DNA of 64,000 bases from the NCBI GenBank assembly GCA_041987545.1, contig JBHIWH010000004.1, positions 186,001-250,000 on the forward strand, given 5' to 3'. Below the pieces are notes generated by a model, which worked only from the letters and a program-made list of their open reading frames with translations, was not told where the DNA came from and searched no databases. Source of the stretch: JAJRXR01 sp041987545. GTDB taxonomy: Bacteria > Planctomycetota > Phycisphaerae > Phycisphaerales > UBA1924. The translations under genes and the position numbers were made by a program. Positions 52,807-60,349 of the stretch are shown here, in pieces (position 1 is the first letter of the stretch; every line of letters starts with the position of its first letter).

Positions 52807-54164
52807 GGCTTGGGCGGCGCAAGGCGGATGCGCGGCTTGACGACGATCGGCTCGAGCGCGGGGTGGGGGCTCGGTTCGGTCGCCGCGGTCGCCGGGCGCG
52901 ACGGCTCGCGCGGCATGCGGGCGCGGACGACCAGCTCCGGCTCGCGCTCGGTCTCGGGCGCGGAGCGGTCGATCGCGGCGAGCAGGCCGAGCATCCCGGC
53001 GGTCAGGATCCACCCCGTCCCGCCCGACGACAACAACGGAAGCGCGATTCCCTTGGTCGGGCCAAGCCCGGTGACGACGGCCATGTTGATCAGGGCCTGG
53101 AGCGCCACCGTCGCGACGACGCCGACGGCGACGAGCTTGAGCGTCAGCAGGCCCGCGCCCCGGATGATCTTGGAAGCGTTGAAGACGATCCCCGCGTACA
53201 GGCAGACGACCAGCAGCGCCCCCGCCAGGCCAAGCTCCTCGCAGATGATGGCGAAGAGGAAGTCGGTCGTGTCCTCGGGCAGGTAGCCGAACTTCTGCAG
53301 CCCGTGCCCGAGCCCACGCCCGAAGATCCCGCCCCCGGCGACCGTGGACATGGACTGGATCATGTGATACCCGGCGCCCTGCGGATCGGCGTACGGGTCG
53401 ATGAAGGTGATGACCCGCTGCACGCGATAGGGACTCTGCACGATCGCGAGCACGAGGGCCGCGGCGGCCGGGGGCACGAACATCAGGAAGTGCCACAGCC
53501 GCGCGCCCGCGGCCAGCAGGACGATCGCCCCCACCATCGCGATCAGCGCGCCCGTGCCCAGGTCCTCGAGGACGATCATCCCCGCGACGGCGCCGAGGCA
53601 GACGATCGCGGGCGCCAGGCCCTTGAAGAACGCGCCCATGCCCCGAGGCACGGCCCCCGACGTCGCGCGCCGGGCCGCGTACCAGGCCAGCAGAGGAACG
53701 ATCACCCACTTGGCGACCTCGGAGGGCTGGAACGACTCGAGCCCCGGGACCGGCAGCGAGATCCACCGGGCCGAGCCATTGACGACTCGCTGGATGCCCG
53801 GGACGTACACGAGCGAGAGGACGCCGATCAGCGCGACCGAGCCGGCGACCAGCCAGCCGACCTCGCCCAGGGGCCTGGCCCAGGGCGCGCCCTCGAGCCG
53901 GGCGGCCAGGCGGCGGACGGGCAGCCGCGACGCCACGCCCATCGCCAGCACCGCGACGCCCATGTAGATTGTTGACCGGGAGAGCAGGATGGACTCGGCG
54001 GTCACGCCCTCGCGGGTGACGACGGACGCGTCGGTCTCGGCGTGCACCCCCGGGGCCCCGACGTCGATCGGGTCCACGCGCATGGCCGCCGAGTTGACCA
54101 TGACCACGCCCAGCGTGAGCAGGGCGAGCGCGCACAGCATGACCGAGTGCCCGGGGCGGAGCAT
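52803..54164 (-). CDS. ftsW: FtsW/RodA-type peptidoglycan glycosyltransferase (SEDS family)
   Basis: This 453-aa protein has about ten membrane segments. SEDS hallmarks are present: RWISLPVPGLESFQPSEVAKW, GMIVLEDLGTGALIAMVGAIVLLAAGA, YQ/AGYHMIQSMSTVAGGGIFGRGLG, DTTDFLFAIICEELGL and LPLLSSGGTGW. SEDS proteins polymerise glycan strands with a class b PBP. Adjacency to murG favours FtsW (division) over RodA (elongation). The N-terminus MLRPGHSVMLCALALL is taken at 54162-54164; a periplasmic loop of about 25 residues follows the first helix. The C-terminus has a polar tail of about 55 residues. Confidence 0.93.
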   Translation of the reverse strand: MLRPGHSVMLCALALLTLGVVMVNSAAMRVDPIDVGAPGVHAETDASVVTREGVTAESILLSRSTIYMGVAVLAMGVASRLPVRRLAARLEGAPWARPLGEVGWLVAGSVALIGVLSLVYVPGIQRVVNGSARWISLPVPGLESFQPSEVAKWVIVPLLAWYAARRATSGAVPRGMGAFFKGLAPAIVCLGAVAGMIVLEDLGTGALIAMVGAIVLLAAGARLWHFLMFVPPAAAALVLAIVQSPYRVQRVITFIDPYADPQGAGYHMIQSMSTVAGGGIFGRGLGHGLQKFGYLPEDTTDFLFAIICEELGLAGALLVVCLYAGIVFNASKIIRGAGLLTLKLVAVGVVATVALQALINMAVVTGLGPTKGIALPLLSSGGTGWILTAGMLGLLAAIDRSAPETEREPELVVRARMPREPSRPATAATEPSPHPALEPIVVKPRIRLAPPKP

Positions 54165-54279
54165 GGACGGTTCATCGGCCTGGGGCGGGCGAACGCTGCA
54201 CCGATCCGGGCCGCCCCGGGACCCGCCATAGAGTTTCGGCGGACGAGCCCCGTCTGCGGGTTCGGGAAGGGGTGTCACG

Positions 54280-55527
54280 ATGAGGCTGCTCGCACTCGCG
54301 GCGATTCTCCACCTCGGCGGGGGCATCGCGCACGCGGATGTCGTCGACGACGCCGTCGGCGGACGGATTGGGGGCGGGACGGCCGGCGAGGCGGTCGTGG
54401 CCCTGCAAGACGCGCTGGCCGCGAACCCGGCCGACAATCGGACGCGGTTTGCTCTGGGTGCGATGCAGGCGCTGCACGGGTGGGAGCTCCTGGCGCAGGA
54501 CCTGTACCGCTACGGCGCCGGCGTGCCGCTCCGCCAGGCGGCGTCGTTCCTCCTGCCGCCGCTGGCGGTCCTGCCCGCGAACCCCGAGCCCGAGGAGGTG
54601 ACGCTCGACGACCTGGAGGCGACGATCCTCGGGGCGATGGAGCACCTGCGCCGGGCAGAGCGGACGCTCGCCGAGATGGGCGAGGAGGAGTTCACGCTCC
54701 GGGTCAACGTCCTGGGCCTGCGTCTGGACATCGACGGCGACGGGCGCGCGACCGACCGCGAGACCATCGCCTCGCTCCTCGAGACCGCCCAGGTCCGCCT
54801 GCGCTCGGCGGACGGCGTCGTCGTCGACGTGCTCGAGGTTGACTTCGACCGCGGCGACGCGGAGTGGCTGCGCGGGTACTGCCACCTGGCCCTGGCGCTG
54901 GACGAGTGGGCGCTGGCGCACGACTGGACCAGCGTGTTCGAGCGCACCGGGCACGTGCTCTTCCCGCGTGCCAAGACCGAGTACGCGTTCCTGCGGGGGC
55001 CGAGGTCGCCGTTCCGCGCGGAGCGCCGGGACCTGGGCGTGGACCCGATCGACCTGGTCGCGGCGGTGCACCTCATGCGTCTGCCGGTGGACGAGCCCGA
55101 GCGGATGGGCGCGTGCCGCGAGCACCTGCTGGCGGCGATCGGGCGCAGCCGCGCGATGTGGGCGTACTACAACGACGAGACCGATCAGGGCGCTGAGTGG
55201 ATCCCGAACCCGGCCCAGGAAGCCTCCCTCTCGGGCGTTCGCGTGGACTCGGAGGAACAGCTCGCGTGGCTGGCGTTTCTGAACGACGCGCAGGCGATGC
55301 TCGAGGGCGAGCTGCTGCTCCCGTTCTGGCGCGGCGACGGCTCGACCGGCATCAACGTGCGGCGCGTCTTCGAGGAGCCGCGCGAGTTCGATCTCGTGCT
55401 CTGGATCCAGGGATCGGCCGCGGCGGCGTACCTGGAGGAGGGCGAGATCGGCTCGCGCAAGACGTGGGACGACCTGCAGCGCGCCTTTGAGCGTCACTCG
55501 TTCCGCCACATGTTCTGGTTCAACTGA
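54280..55527 (+). CDS. Exported protein of unknown function with an EF-hand-like loop
   Basis: This 415-aa protein has a signal peptide (LLALAAILHLGGGIAHA). The region at about residues 20-70 looks like helical repeats (AVVALQDALAANPADNRTRFALGAMQAL, TPR-like). At about 152 an acidic loop D-I-D-G-D-G-R-A-T-D-R-E matches an EF-hand calcium site. The rest is helical, rich in Trp and Leu. No catalytic motif. It is probably one of the conserved exported proteins of planctomycetes. The start follows GGAAGGGG. It is divergent from ftsW and convergent with rimO (8 bp between stops). Confidence 0.78.
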   Translation: MRLLALAAILHLGGGIAHADVVDDAVGGRIGGGTAGEAVVALQDALAANPADNRTRFALGAMQALHGWELLAQDLYRYGAGVPLRQAASFLLPPLAVLPANPEPEEVTLDDLEATILGAMEHLRRAERTLAEMGEEEFTLRVNVLGLRLDIDGDGRATDRETIASLLETAQVRLRSADGVVVDVLEVDFDRGDAEWLRGYCHLALALDEWALAHDWTSVFERTGHVLFPRAKTEYAFLRGPRSPFRAERRDLGVDPIDLVAAVHLMRLPVDEPERMGACREHLLAAIGRSRAMWAYYNDETDQGAEWIPNPAQEASLSGVRVDSEEQLAWLAFLNDAQAMLEGELLLPFWRGDGSTGINVRRVFEEPREFDLVLWIQGSAAAAYLEEGEIGSRKTWDDLQRAFERHSFRHMFWFN

Positions 55528-55535
55528 GCGACGGC

Positions 55536-57230
55536 CTAGGCGAGCGGGAGCGAGACCTTGCGCTCCAACTCGGTCAGCGGGCGGGCGATCAGGTCGTAGC
55601 CGTCGGAGTCCACGATCGTGCACCGGACCAGCTCGCCCGGAGACAAGGCCTCGCGGGCGTGCACGTAGGTCACCGCGTCGATCTGGGGCGCCTGGAAGTA
55701 CGTTCGGCCCTGGACGACGCCTGCCTCGCTCGTCGGCTTGTCGATCAGGACGTCGAACTGGCAGCCCGACTCGGTCGGTTGCTCGGGGTCGAACTGCTCG
55801 GCCAGGTACGCCGCCTGCTCGTGGGCGATCCGCTGCTGCAGCTCCATGATCTCGTCGTGCCGGCGCTGCTTGACGTCCTCGGGGACGGCCAGCGCGGGGT
55901 CCAGCTCCATACGCCCCGCGACCGTCCCCTCCTCGCGCGAGTAGCGGAAGCAGCCGACGGCGTCGAAGCCGACCTCCTCGATGAACTCCAGGAGCTGCTC
56001 GTGGTCTGCCTCGGTCTCGCCGGGGAAGCCCGTGACGAAGGTGGTCCGGATCGCCATGCCCGGGATGCGGTCCCTGAGCTTGTGCATCAGCTCGAGCTGC
56101 TGTGAGGCGCTGACGTTGCGGCGCATGGCGGTCAGCACGTCGTCGGAGGCGTGCTGGAGTGGGATGTCGATGTAGGGCAGCAGGTTCCCTTCGCTGACGA
56201 GGCGCGCGAAGGCGTCGATGATCTCGTCTGAGAAGTTGGAGGGGTAGGCGTACATGAGGCGGAGCCAGGCGTGCTTGGCCTCCTGGCGGGCGGCGTCGGA
56301 GAGAGTCTTGAGCAGCCTGGGGAGACCGGCGGAGAACCGGGCGGCCTCGGGCGTCAGGCCGATGCCGATGTCGTCGCCGAAGCTGGTCGTGTCCTGGCCG
56401 ATGAGCAGCAGCTCGAACGCGCCGTCGCGGAGCAGCTCGCGGGCCTCGGCCTCGATCGTCTCGATGGGCTTGGAGCGCATCTTGCCGCGGATCGAGGGGA
56501 TCGTGCAGAAGGCGCAGTTCTGGTTGCAGCCTTCCGAGATTCTCAGGTACGCGTAGTGGCGGGGCGTGAGGCGGAGGCGGGCGGCGTCGGACTCGAAGTA
56601 CCCGACGCCCTTGCCGTCCTTGCCGTTGACCGACAGACCGACGGTCTGCATGCCGCTGGACTTGGCCTTGACCAGGGCGTTGGCGCTGACCCAATAGCTG
56701 GGGCCCTTGTCGGCCGCCTCTTCCAGCGACTCGCGCGGCGCCCGCTCGCCCCGGACGGCGTCGAGCACCTTGTCCCGGTCGAACACGCCGATCATCGAGT
56801 CGATGCCCGGCGCCCAGTTGAGCATCTTGGCCCGGTGCCGCTGGACCAGGCACCCGGCGACGACGACGCGCTTGATCTGCCCGGCTTCCTTCAGGGCGAT
56901 CGCCTCGCGGACGACGCCCAGGGACTCCTGCTTGGAGGCCTCGAGGAAGCCGCAGGTGTTGATGACCACCGCGTCGGCGGGGGTGACCCGCCCGCTGGTC
57001 GCGCCCGAGTCCTGCTCGGAGCCCGAGAGAGACAGGTCGTCGTGCTCGGCGTCCTGGGTCGCGTCGGCCGAGACGGGGGCGATGCCGTCCTCGGCCAGCA
57101 GGCCCAGCATCTTCTCCGAGTCCACCAGGTTCTTCGGGCAGCCCAGCGAGACAAACGAGACCGTGCGGATCTCGTTGTCGTCGTTGGACTTCGCGTCGGC
57201 GGCCTGGATGTCCGGGGCGTCGGTGGTCAA
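55536..57230 (-). CDS. rimO: Ribosomal protein S12 methylthiotransferase RimO
   Basis: This 564-aa protein is longer than the usual 430-450. RimO is a radical-SAM enzyme with two iron-sulfur clusters that adds a methylthio group to an Asp of ribosomal protein S12. Hallmarks: SLGCPKNLVDSE and NTCGF (first cluster, N-terminal UPF0004 domain), radical-SAM C-x3-C-x2-C in EGCNQNCAFCTIPSIRGK, YPSNFSDEIIDAF, and a C-terminal TRAM domain. Extra length comes from an acidic insertion at about residues 52-80 (VSADATQDAEHDDLS) and a longer linker before the radical-SAM motif. Start MTTDAPDIQAAD at 57228-57230. Confidence 0.95.
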   Translation of the reverse strand: MTTDAPDIQAADAKSNDDNEIRTVSFVSLGCPKNLVDSEKMLGLLAEDGIAPVSADATQDAEHDDLSLSGSEQDSGATSGRVTPADAVVINTCGFLEASKQESLGVVREAIALKEAGQIKRVVVAGCLVQRHRAKMLNWAPGIDSMIGVFDRDKVLDAVRGERAPRESLEEAADKGPSYWVSANALVKAKSSGMQTVGLSVNGKDGKGVGYFESDAARLRLTPRHYAYLRISEGCNQNCAFCTIPSIRGKMRSKPIETIEAEARELLRDGAFELLLIGQDTTSFGDDIGIGLTPEAARFSAGLPRLLKTLSDAARQEAKHAWLRLMYAYPSNFSDEIIDAFARLVSEGNLLPYIDIPLQHASDDVLTAMRRNVSASQQLELMHKLRDRIPGMAIRTTFVTGFPGETEADHEQLLEFIEEVGFDAVGCFRYSREEGTVAGRMELDPALAVPEDVKQRRHDEIMELQQRIAHEQAAYLAEQFDPEQPTESGCQFDVLIDKPTSEAGVVQGRTYFQAPQIDAVTYVHAREALSPGELVRCTIVDSDGYDLIARPLTELERKVSLPLA

Positions 57231-57301
57231 GGCCCCAAGTCTAGGGGCCCGCCCGCCGACGCCCCGGCTGCTCGCCCGGGGTCTCTCTCTCCCCTCCCGG
57301 G

Positions 57302-57784
57302 CTAGCCGGCGGCCAGGCGCGAGGCGGTCTCGGCGATGTTGGGCGCGCCGGCGCGCATCGGGTACAGACGCTGCAGGCCCGCCAGCATCTTCTCCTCGTC
57401 GCAGACGGCAAACCGCACCGGGCGGTCGATCGCCCAGCCCACGAACCGCATCGCCCGGGCCAGGCCCTGGGGGGTGCTCACGCAGACCAGCTCGCGCCCG
57501 TCAAACCGGATCGGCACGACCCGGAACTGCCAGGCCTGGCGGCGGTCGATGAACGAGCGGGTCATCGGGTGGGCGTCGGCGGTCGCGGGGTTGATCCGCT
57601 CGGCCAGGTGGGCGTGCTGCTCGCCCCAGGCCTCCTCGATGTCCTCGGGCGTGACGCCGAACAGTTCCTCGGCGATCGCCCCGAACGGGCGGACGCGTCC
57701 GATCTGGGTCTCCAGGATCTGGTGCTTCTGCTCGTCGGTGATGACGCCCTTCAGGACCAGCAGGTCCCCCAAACGGATCGGCAT
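57302..57784 (-). CDS. Solitary MshEN/GspE N-terminal-like domain protein
   Basis: This 160-aa protein has two parts resembling the MshEN (type II secretion/pilus ATPase N-terminal) module. The first is LGDLLVLKGVITDEQKHQILETQ...RPFGAIAEELFGVTPEDIEEAW. The second is WQFRVVPIRFDGRELVCVSTPQGLARAMRFVGWAIDRPVRFAVCDEEKMLAGLQRLYP. No ATPase domain follows. MshEN domains can bind cyclic di-GMP; this has not been shown for free-standing ones, and the critical RLGxxL-like motif is only loosely kept (RLGDLLVLKG). The ATG at 57782-57784 follows GAGGGGAG. It lies in tandem with rimO (71 bp). A diguanylate cyclase lies 7 kb away. Confidence 0.7.
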   Translation of the reverse strand: MPIRLGDLLVLKGVITDEQKHQILETQIGRVRPFGAIAEELFGVTPEDIEEAWGEQHAHLAERINPATADAHPMTRSFIDRRQAWQFRVVPIRFDGRELVCVSTPQGLARAMRFVGWAIDRPVRFAVCDEEKMLAGLQRLYPMRAGAPNIAETASRLAAG

Positions 57785-57984
57785 GGCTCTCCCCTCAGCA
57801 GGCGGCCGAGACTCCCTCGGCGGGGAGTGAGGATCGACGCCGCCGACCCGGGGCTTGACGCGATGGGGCGAACACCGCGATCCGCGCGCACGTTCGGCGC
57901 GTGTGCGAGATCCGGCGGGGATGTCTCGGGTGGCGCGGGGCGAACGCGGCGAACTTCGCGCCCGCGCGCGCAGATCGCTTGACA

Positions 57985-58005
57985 CCCCGGGCGCATGGCC
58001 CGGGG
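57985..58005 (-). terminator. Hairpin after clpS
   Basis: Perfect 8-bp arms CCCCGGGC/GCCCGGGG with a 5-nt loop, about 37 nt beyond the clpS stop. The flanking sequence is not T-rich. Possible terminator. The rest of the 258-bp gap (57785-58041) holds nothing recognised. Confidence 0.45.
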
Positions 58006-58041
58006 GCCGGTCCGTCTGTGCGGGCTGGGCCTGTTGTCGGG

Positions 58042-58362
58042 CTAGTCGTTGGGCTCGATCGTGACGTTCAGCCGCTTGGAGCGGAACTGATCCCGGTACA
58101 GCTCGGCCCGCTCCTTGTGGGTCAGGAGGATCAGGCTGACACCCTGGGTGTGGGCGGTCATCATGATCTCGAAGGCGCGGGTCCGTTTCAGGGGGGTCAG
58201 CTCGAGGATCGCGTCCACGACCTCGAGCATGTCCGTCGCGTCGTCGTTGTGCAGCAGGACCCGGTACGGCGGGAGGCGGTCGAGCCTGGGCGGGGCGGGC
58301 CGCTCCTTGACCCCCGCGGCCCCGCGTGCGCTCCCCCCGTGCGATGTTGATCGGTGCTCCAT
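58042..58362 (-). CDS. clpS: ATP-dependent Clp protease adaptor ClpS
   Basis: This 106-aa protein has the ClpS core, LPPYRVLLHNDDATDMLEVVDAI, with the N-degron-binding Asn-Asp-Asp, followed by AFEIMMTAHTQGVSLILLTHKERAELYRDQ. ClpS hands proteins with bulky N-terminal residues to ClpAP. It has a 28-residue polar N-terminal extension. ATG at 58360-58362 follows GGAGGGC; a TACACT promoter-like box (rc 58393-58398) lies 30 nt upstream. clpP begins at the end of this window, 5.5 kb away; clpA is not seen. Confidence 0.95.
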   Translation of the reverse strand: MEHRSTSHGGSARGAAGVKERPAPPRLDRLPPYRVLLHNDDATDMLEVVDAILELTPLKRTRAFEIMMTAHTQGVSLILLTHKERAELYRDQFRSKRLNVTIEPND

Positions 58363-58391
58363 GTCGCCCTCCGTGGCTGAAAAGCAGATAG

Positions 58392-58402
58392 AGTGTACAG
58401 GA
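58392..58402 (-). promoter_or_regulatory. Putative promoter -10 box (CCTGTACACTC) of clpS
   Basis: Same string, with one change, as the boxes before the genes starting at 2158 and 3831; 30 nt before the clpS ATG. Confidence 0.4.
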
Positions 58403-58485
58403 CATCGTCGGCGGCGCGCGCGGGCGCGCCGTTTGGGGATGAGCGGGCGGCGCCGGCGGGGCGCGCACATGGACGGAGCCTCGGC

Positions 58486-58947
58486 ATGGACGCCGGCGCA
58501 CGAGAGATCGCCGAGCCTCGGATCGCGCCCGAACGGGCGGCGCTGGTCGTGGTGGGCTCGAGCCTGGAGGCCGAGACCTACGACCGCCCGGTGGCCGCGG
58601 CCCTGGCGTCGACGATCGACCGGGAGCTCGGGCGGCGCGACGCGGGCGAGGGGTTCCGCGCCGCGGTGTGCACGGATCTGTGGTACCTGAACCAGGAGGC
58701 GCTGCGGACGCGACCGACGATCTCGGTCGGGCGGCCCGAGCGGAACGCCTTGTCGGCCTACCTGGGTGACAAGACACCAAGCGCATACGTCGTCGACGAC
58801 GTACTCATCGTGCAGGCCGACCCGGAGATGAGCGAGCCGGTGGTGTGCTGCTGGGGCGTGGACGCGGCGGCGACGGCGTGGGCCGTGGACGCGTTCGTCG
58901 AGCGCTACCTGGACGCGTTCATGGACCGGCTGCTGGCGGCGGGCTGA
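58486..58947 (+). CDS. Conserved-looking hypothetical protein
   Basis: This 153-aa protein alternates strands and helices (AALVVVGSSLEAETYDRPVAAALASTIDREL, FRAAVCTDLWYLNQEALRTRPTISVGRPERNA, PVVCCWGVDAAATAWAVDAFVERYL) like a small Rossmann-type domain. No catalytic signature is seen. ATG at 58486 follows GGAGCC 7 nt upstream. It is divergent from clpS and convergent with mnmE (11 bp). I do not recognise a family. It could be a nucleotide- or small-molecule-binding protein. Confidence 0.7.
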   Translation: MDAGAREIAEPRIAPERAALVVVGSSLEAETYDRPVAAALASTIDRELGRRDAGEGFRAAVCTDLWYLNQEALRTRPTISVGRPERNALSAYLGDKTPSAYVVDDVLIVQADPEMSEPVVCCWGVDAAATAWAVDAFVERYLDAFMDRLLAAG

Positions 58948-58958
58948 CTCGACCCAGG

Positions 58959-60281
58959 CTACTTGCCGACACAGAACGTCGCGAAGACGCGGCCGATGAC
59001 GTCGTCGGGCGTGATCCGCCCGGTCAGCTCCCCCAGGGCATCGAGCGCGTCGCGCATGGCGGCGGCGGTCGGCGCGGGGTCCGGGTCGCCCGAGCGGGCA
59101 AGGGCCGCGGCCTCGGAAAGAGCGCCCGAGGCGCGGGCCATCGCGGCGCGGTGCCGCGGGACGAGGTCGGACGACACCCCCGGGGCGGCGTGGTCCGCGA
59201 TCGCCCGCCGCAGAGCGCCCAAGCGGCGGCCGTCCAGAGCGCAGACAGAGATCGCGTTCGGCACGTCGCCCGAGGCCAGGTCCTCCTTCGTCCGCACGCG
59301 GACGACGTGCGCCGACTCGGGCGCCTCCTCGATCGGCTCGAAGCGCCCGGCCGGGTCGCAATGGACGAGCACGTCGGCCCGGGCGACCGCGTCCAGGGCG
59401 GCGCGCCGGGCGGCCGCGTCGATGGCGCCCAGCGCGCCCGCCTCGAGGCCCGGGAGGTCGGCCAGGCGGGTGCTCGGCGCGTCCGGGGCGTCGGCCGACA
59501 GGTCGAGCGGCTCGATCAGCGCGTCGCGGGTCGTGCCGGCGAGATCGGCGACGATGGCGCGCGGGCGGCCCAGCAGCGCGTTGAAGAGCGTGGACTTGCC
59601 CGCGTTGGGCGGGCCGACCAGCACCACCAGCGGGTCGTCGTCGCGCGCCTCGGCGGGCGCCGACCCGCCGATCGCGTCGTCCATGCGCGCGCGGAGCCCA
59701 TCGAGCCTGTCCGCCAGCTCGCCCGGCTCGATGGGCCGAACATCTTCTTGATCGGTGAAGTCGATGCCGCCCTCGACGAGTGCGAGCAGGTCGGTCAGCT
59801 CGTCGGCCCAGGCCCGGGTCACCCGGCCGGTCCGTCCGTCGATCAGCGCGCGGGCGGCGTCGAGCTGCGCCTCGGTCTGGGCGGCGATCAGCCGCGCGAC
59901 GCCCTCGCCCTGCTCCAGGCTCAGGCGCCCGGACAAATATGCCCGTGCGCTGAACTCGCCCGGCTCGGCGGCCCGCACGCCGTCGCACGCAAGCAGCCGC
60001 CCCAGAACCCGGTCGGCCAGCGCCTGGCTGCCCGCGAGCAGCAGCTCCGCGGCGTCCTCGCCCGTGTACGAAGCGCCCGCCTCGAAACGCACGACGAGCA
60101 GGGGAAGGTCGGTTTCGTCGGTCAGCCGGAAGCGCGATCGTGAGGCGCCGCGGGTCTGTGGCACGCCGTCGAGCAGCGCCTCGAGCACGCGCGGCGTGTC
60201 GGGGCCCGACAGCCTGACCACGGCCCTGGCGGCCCGCCCGGGGGGCGACGCGATGGCGGCGATGGTGTCGGGCACGCGCAC
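58959..60281 (-). CDS. mnmE: tRNA uridine-5-carboxymethylaminomethyl modification GTPase MnmE
   Basis: This 440-aa protein is full length. With MnmG it installs the cmnm5 group on wobble uridine. The N-terminal folate-binding domain begins MRVPDTIAAIASPPGRAARAVVRLSG; the all-helical domain follows; the GTPase has P-loop GPPNAGKST (223-231) and GTTRD (249-253). The G3 motif reads D275-L-P-G rather than the usual DTAG, and G4 reads T331-K-E-D334 in place of NKxD. The C-terminal cysteine motif is FCVGK (usual FCIGK). It follows yidC on the same strand, as in many bacteria, 68 bp away with a hairpin between. Confidence 0.95.
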   Translation of the reverse strand: MRVPDTIAAIASPPGRAARAVVRLSGPDTPRVLEALLDGVPQTRGASRSRFRLTDETDLPLLVVRFEAGASYTGEDAAELLLAGSQALADRVLGRLLACDGVRAAEPGEFSARAYLSGRLSLEQGEGVARLIAAQTEAQLDAARALIDGRTGRVTRAWADELTDLLALVEGGIDFTDQEDVRPIEPGELADRLDGLRARMDDAIGGSAPAEARDDDPLVVLVGPPNAGKSTLFNALLGRPRAIVADLAGTTRDALIEPLDLSADAPDAPSTRLADLPGLEAGALGAIDAAARRAALDAVARADVLVHCDPAGRFEPIEEAPESAHVVRVRTKEDLASGDVPNAISVCALDGRRLGALRRAIADHAAPGVSSDLVPRHRAAMARASGALSEAAALARSGDPDPAPTAAAMRDALDALGELTGRITPDDVIGRVFATFCVGK

Positions 60282-60310
60282 AAGCGTAGTAGAGGAGGGA
60301 CCGGAGACCC

Positions 60311-60338
60311 CTCACCCTGCCCTCTCCCCCAGGGTGAG
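60311..60338. repeat. Short CCTCACCCTG/CAGGGTGAGG palindromic element between yidC and mnmE
   Basis: Perfect 9-bp arms (60311-60319 and 60330-60338) with a 10-nt C-rich loop. A second overlapping arm (60339-60347) allows an alternative pairing. The string resembles the CCTCACCC...CCTCTCCC intergenic elements that occur in many genomes. It might end or stabilise the yidC transcript. Copies elsewhere in the genome cannot be checked here. Confidence 0.5.
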
Positions 60339-60349
60339 AGGGTGAGGCG

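Noticed and set aside
60311..60347. Palindrome between yidC and mnmE as part of a mobile element
   Set aside because: Only one copy is present in this window and no transposase gene is nearby; recorded as a short repeat only.
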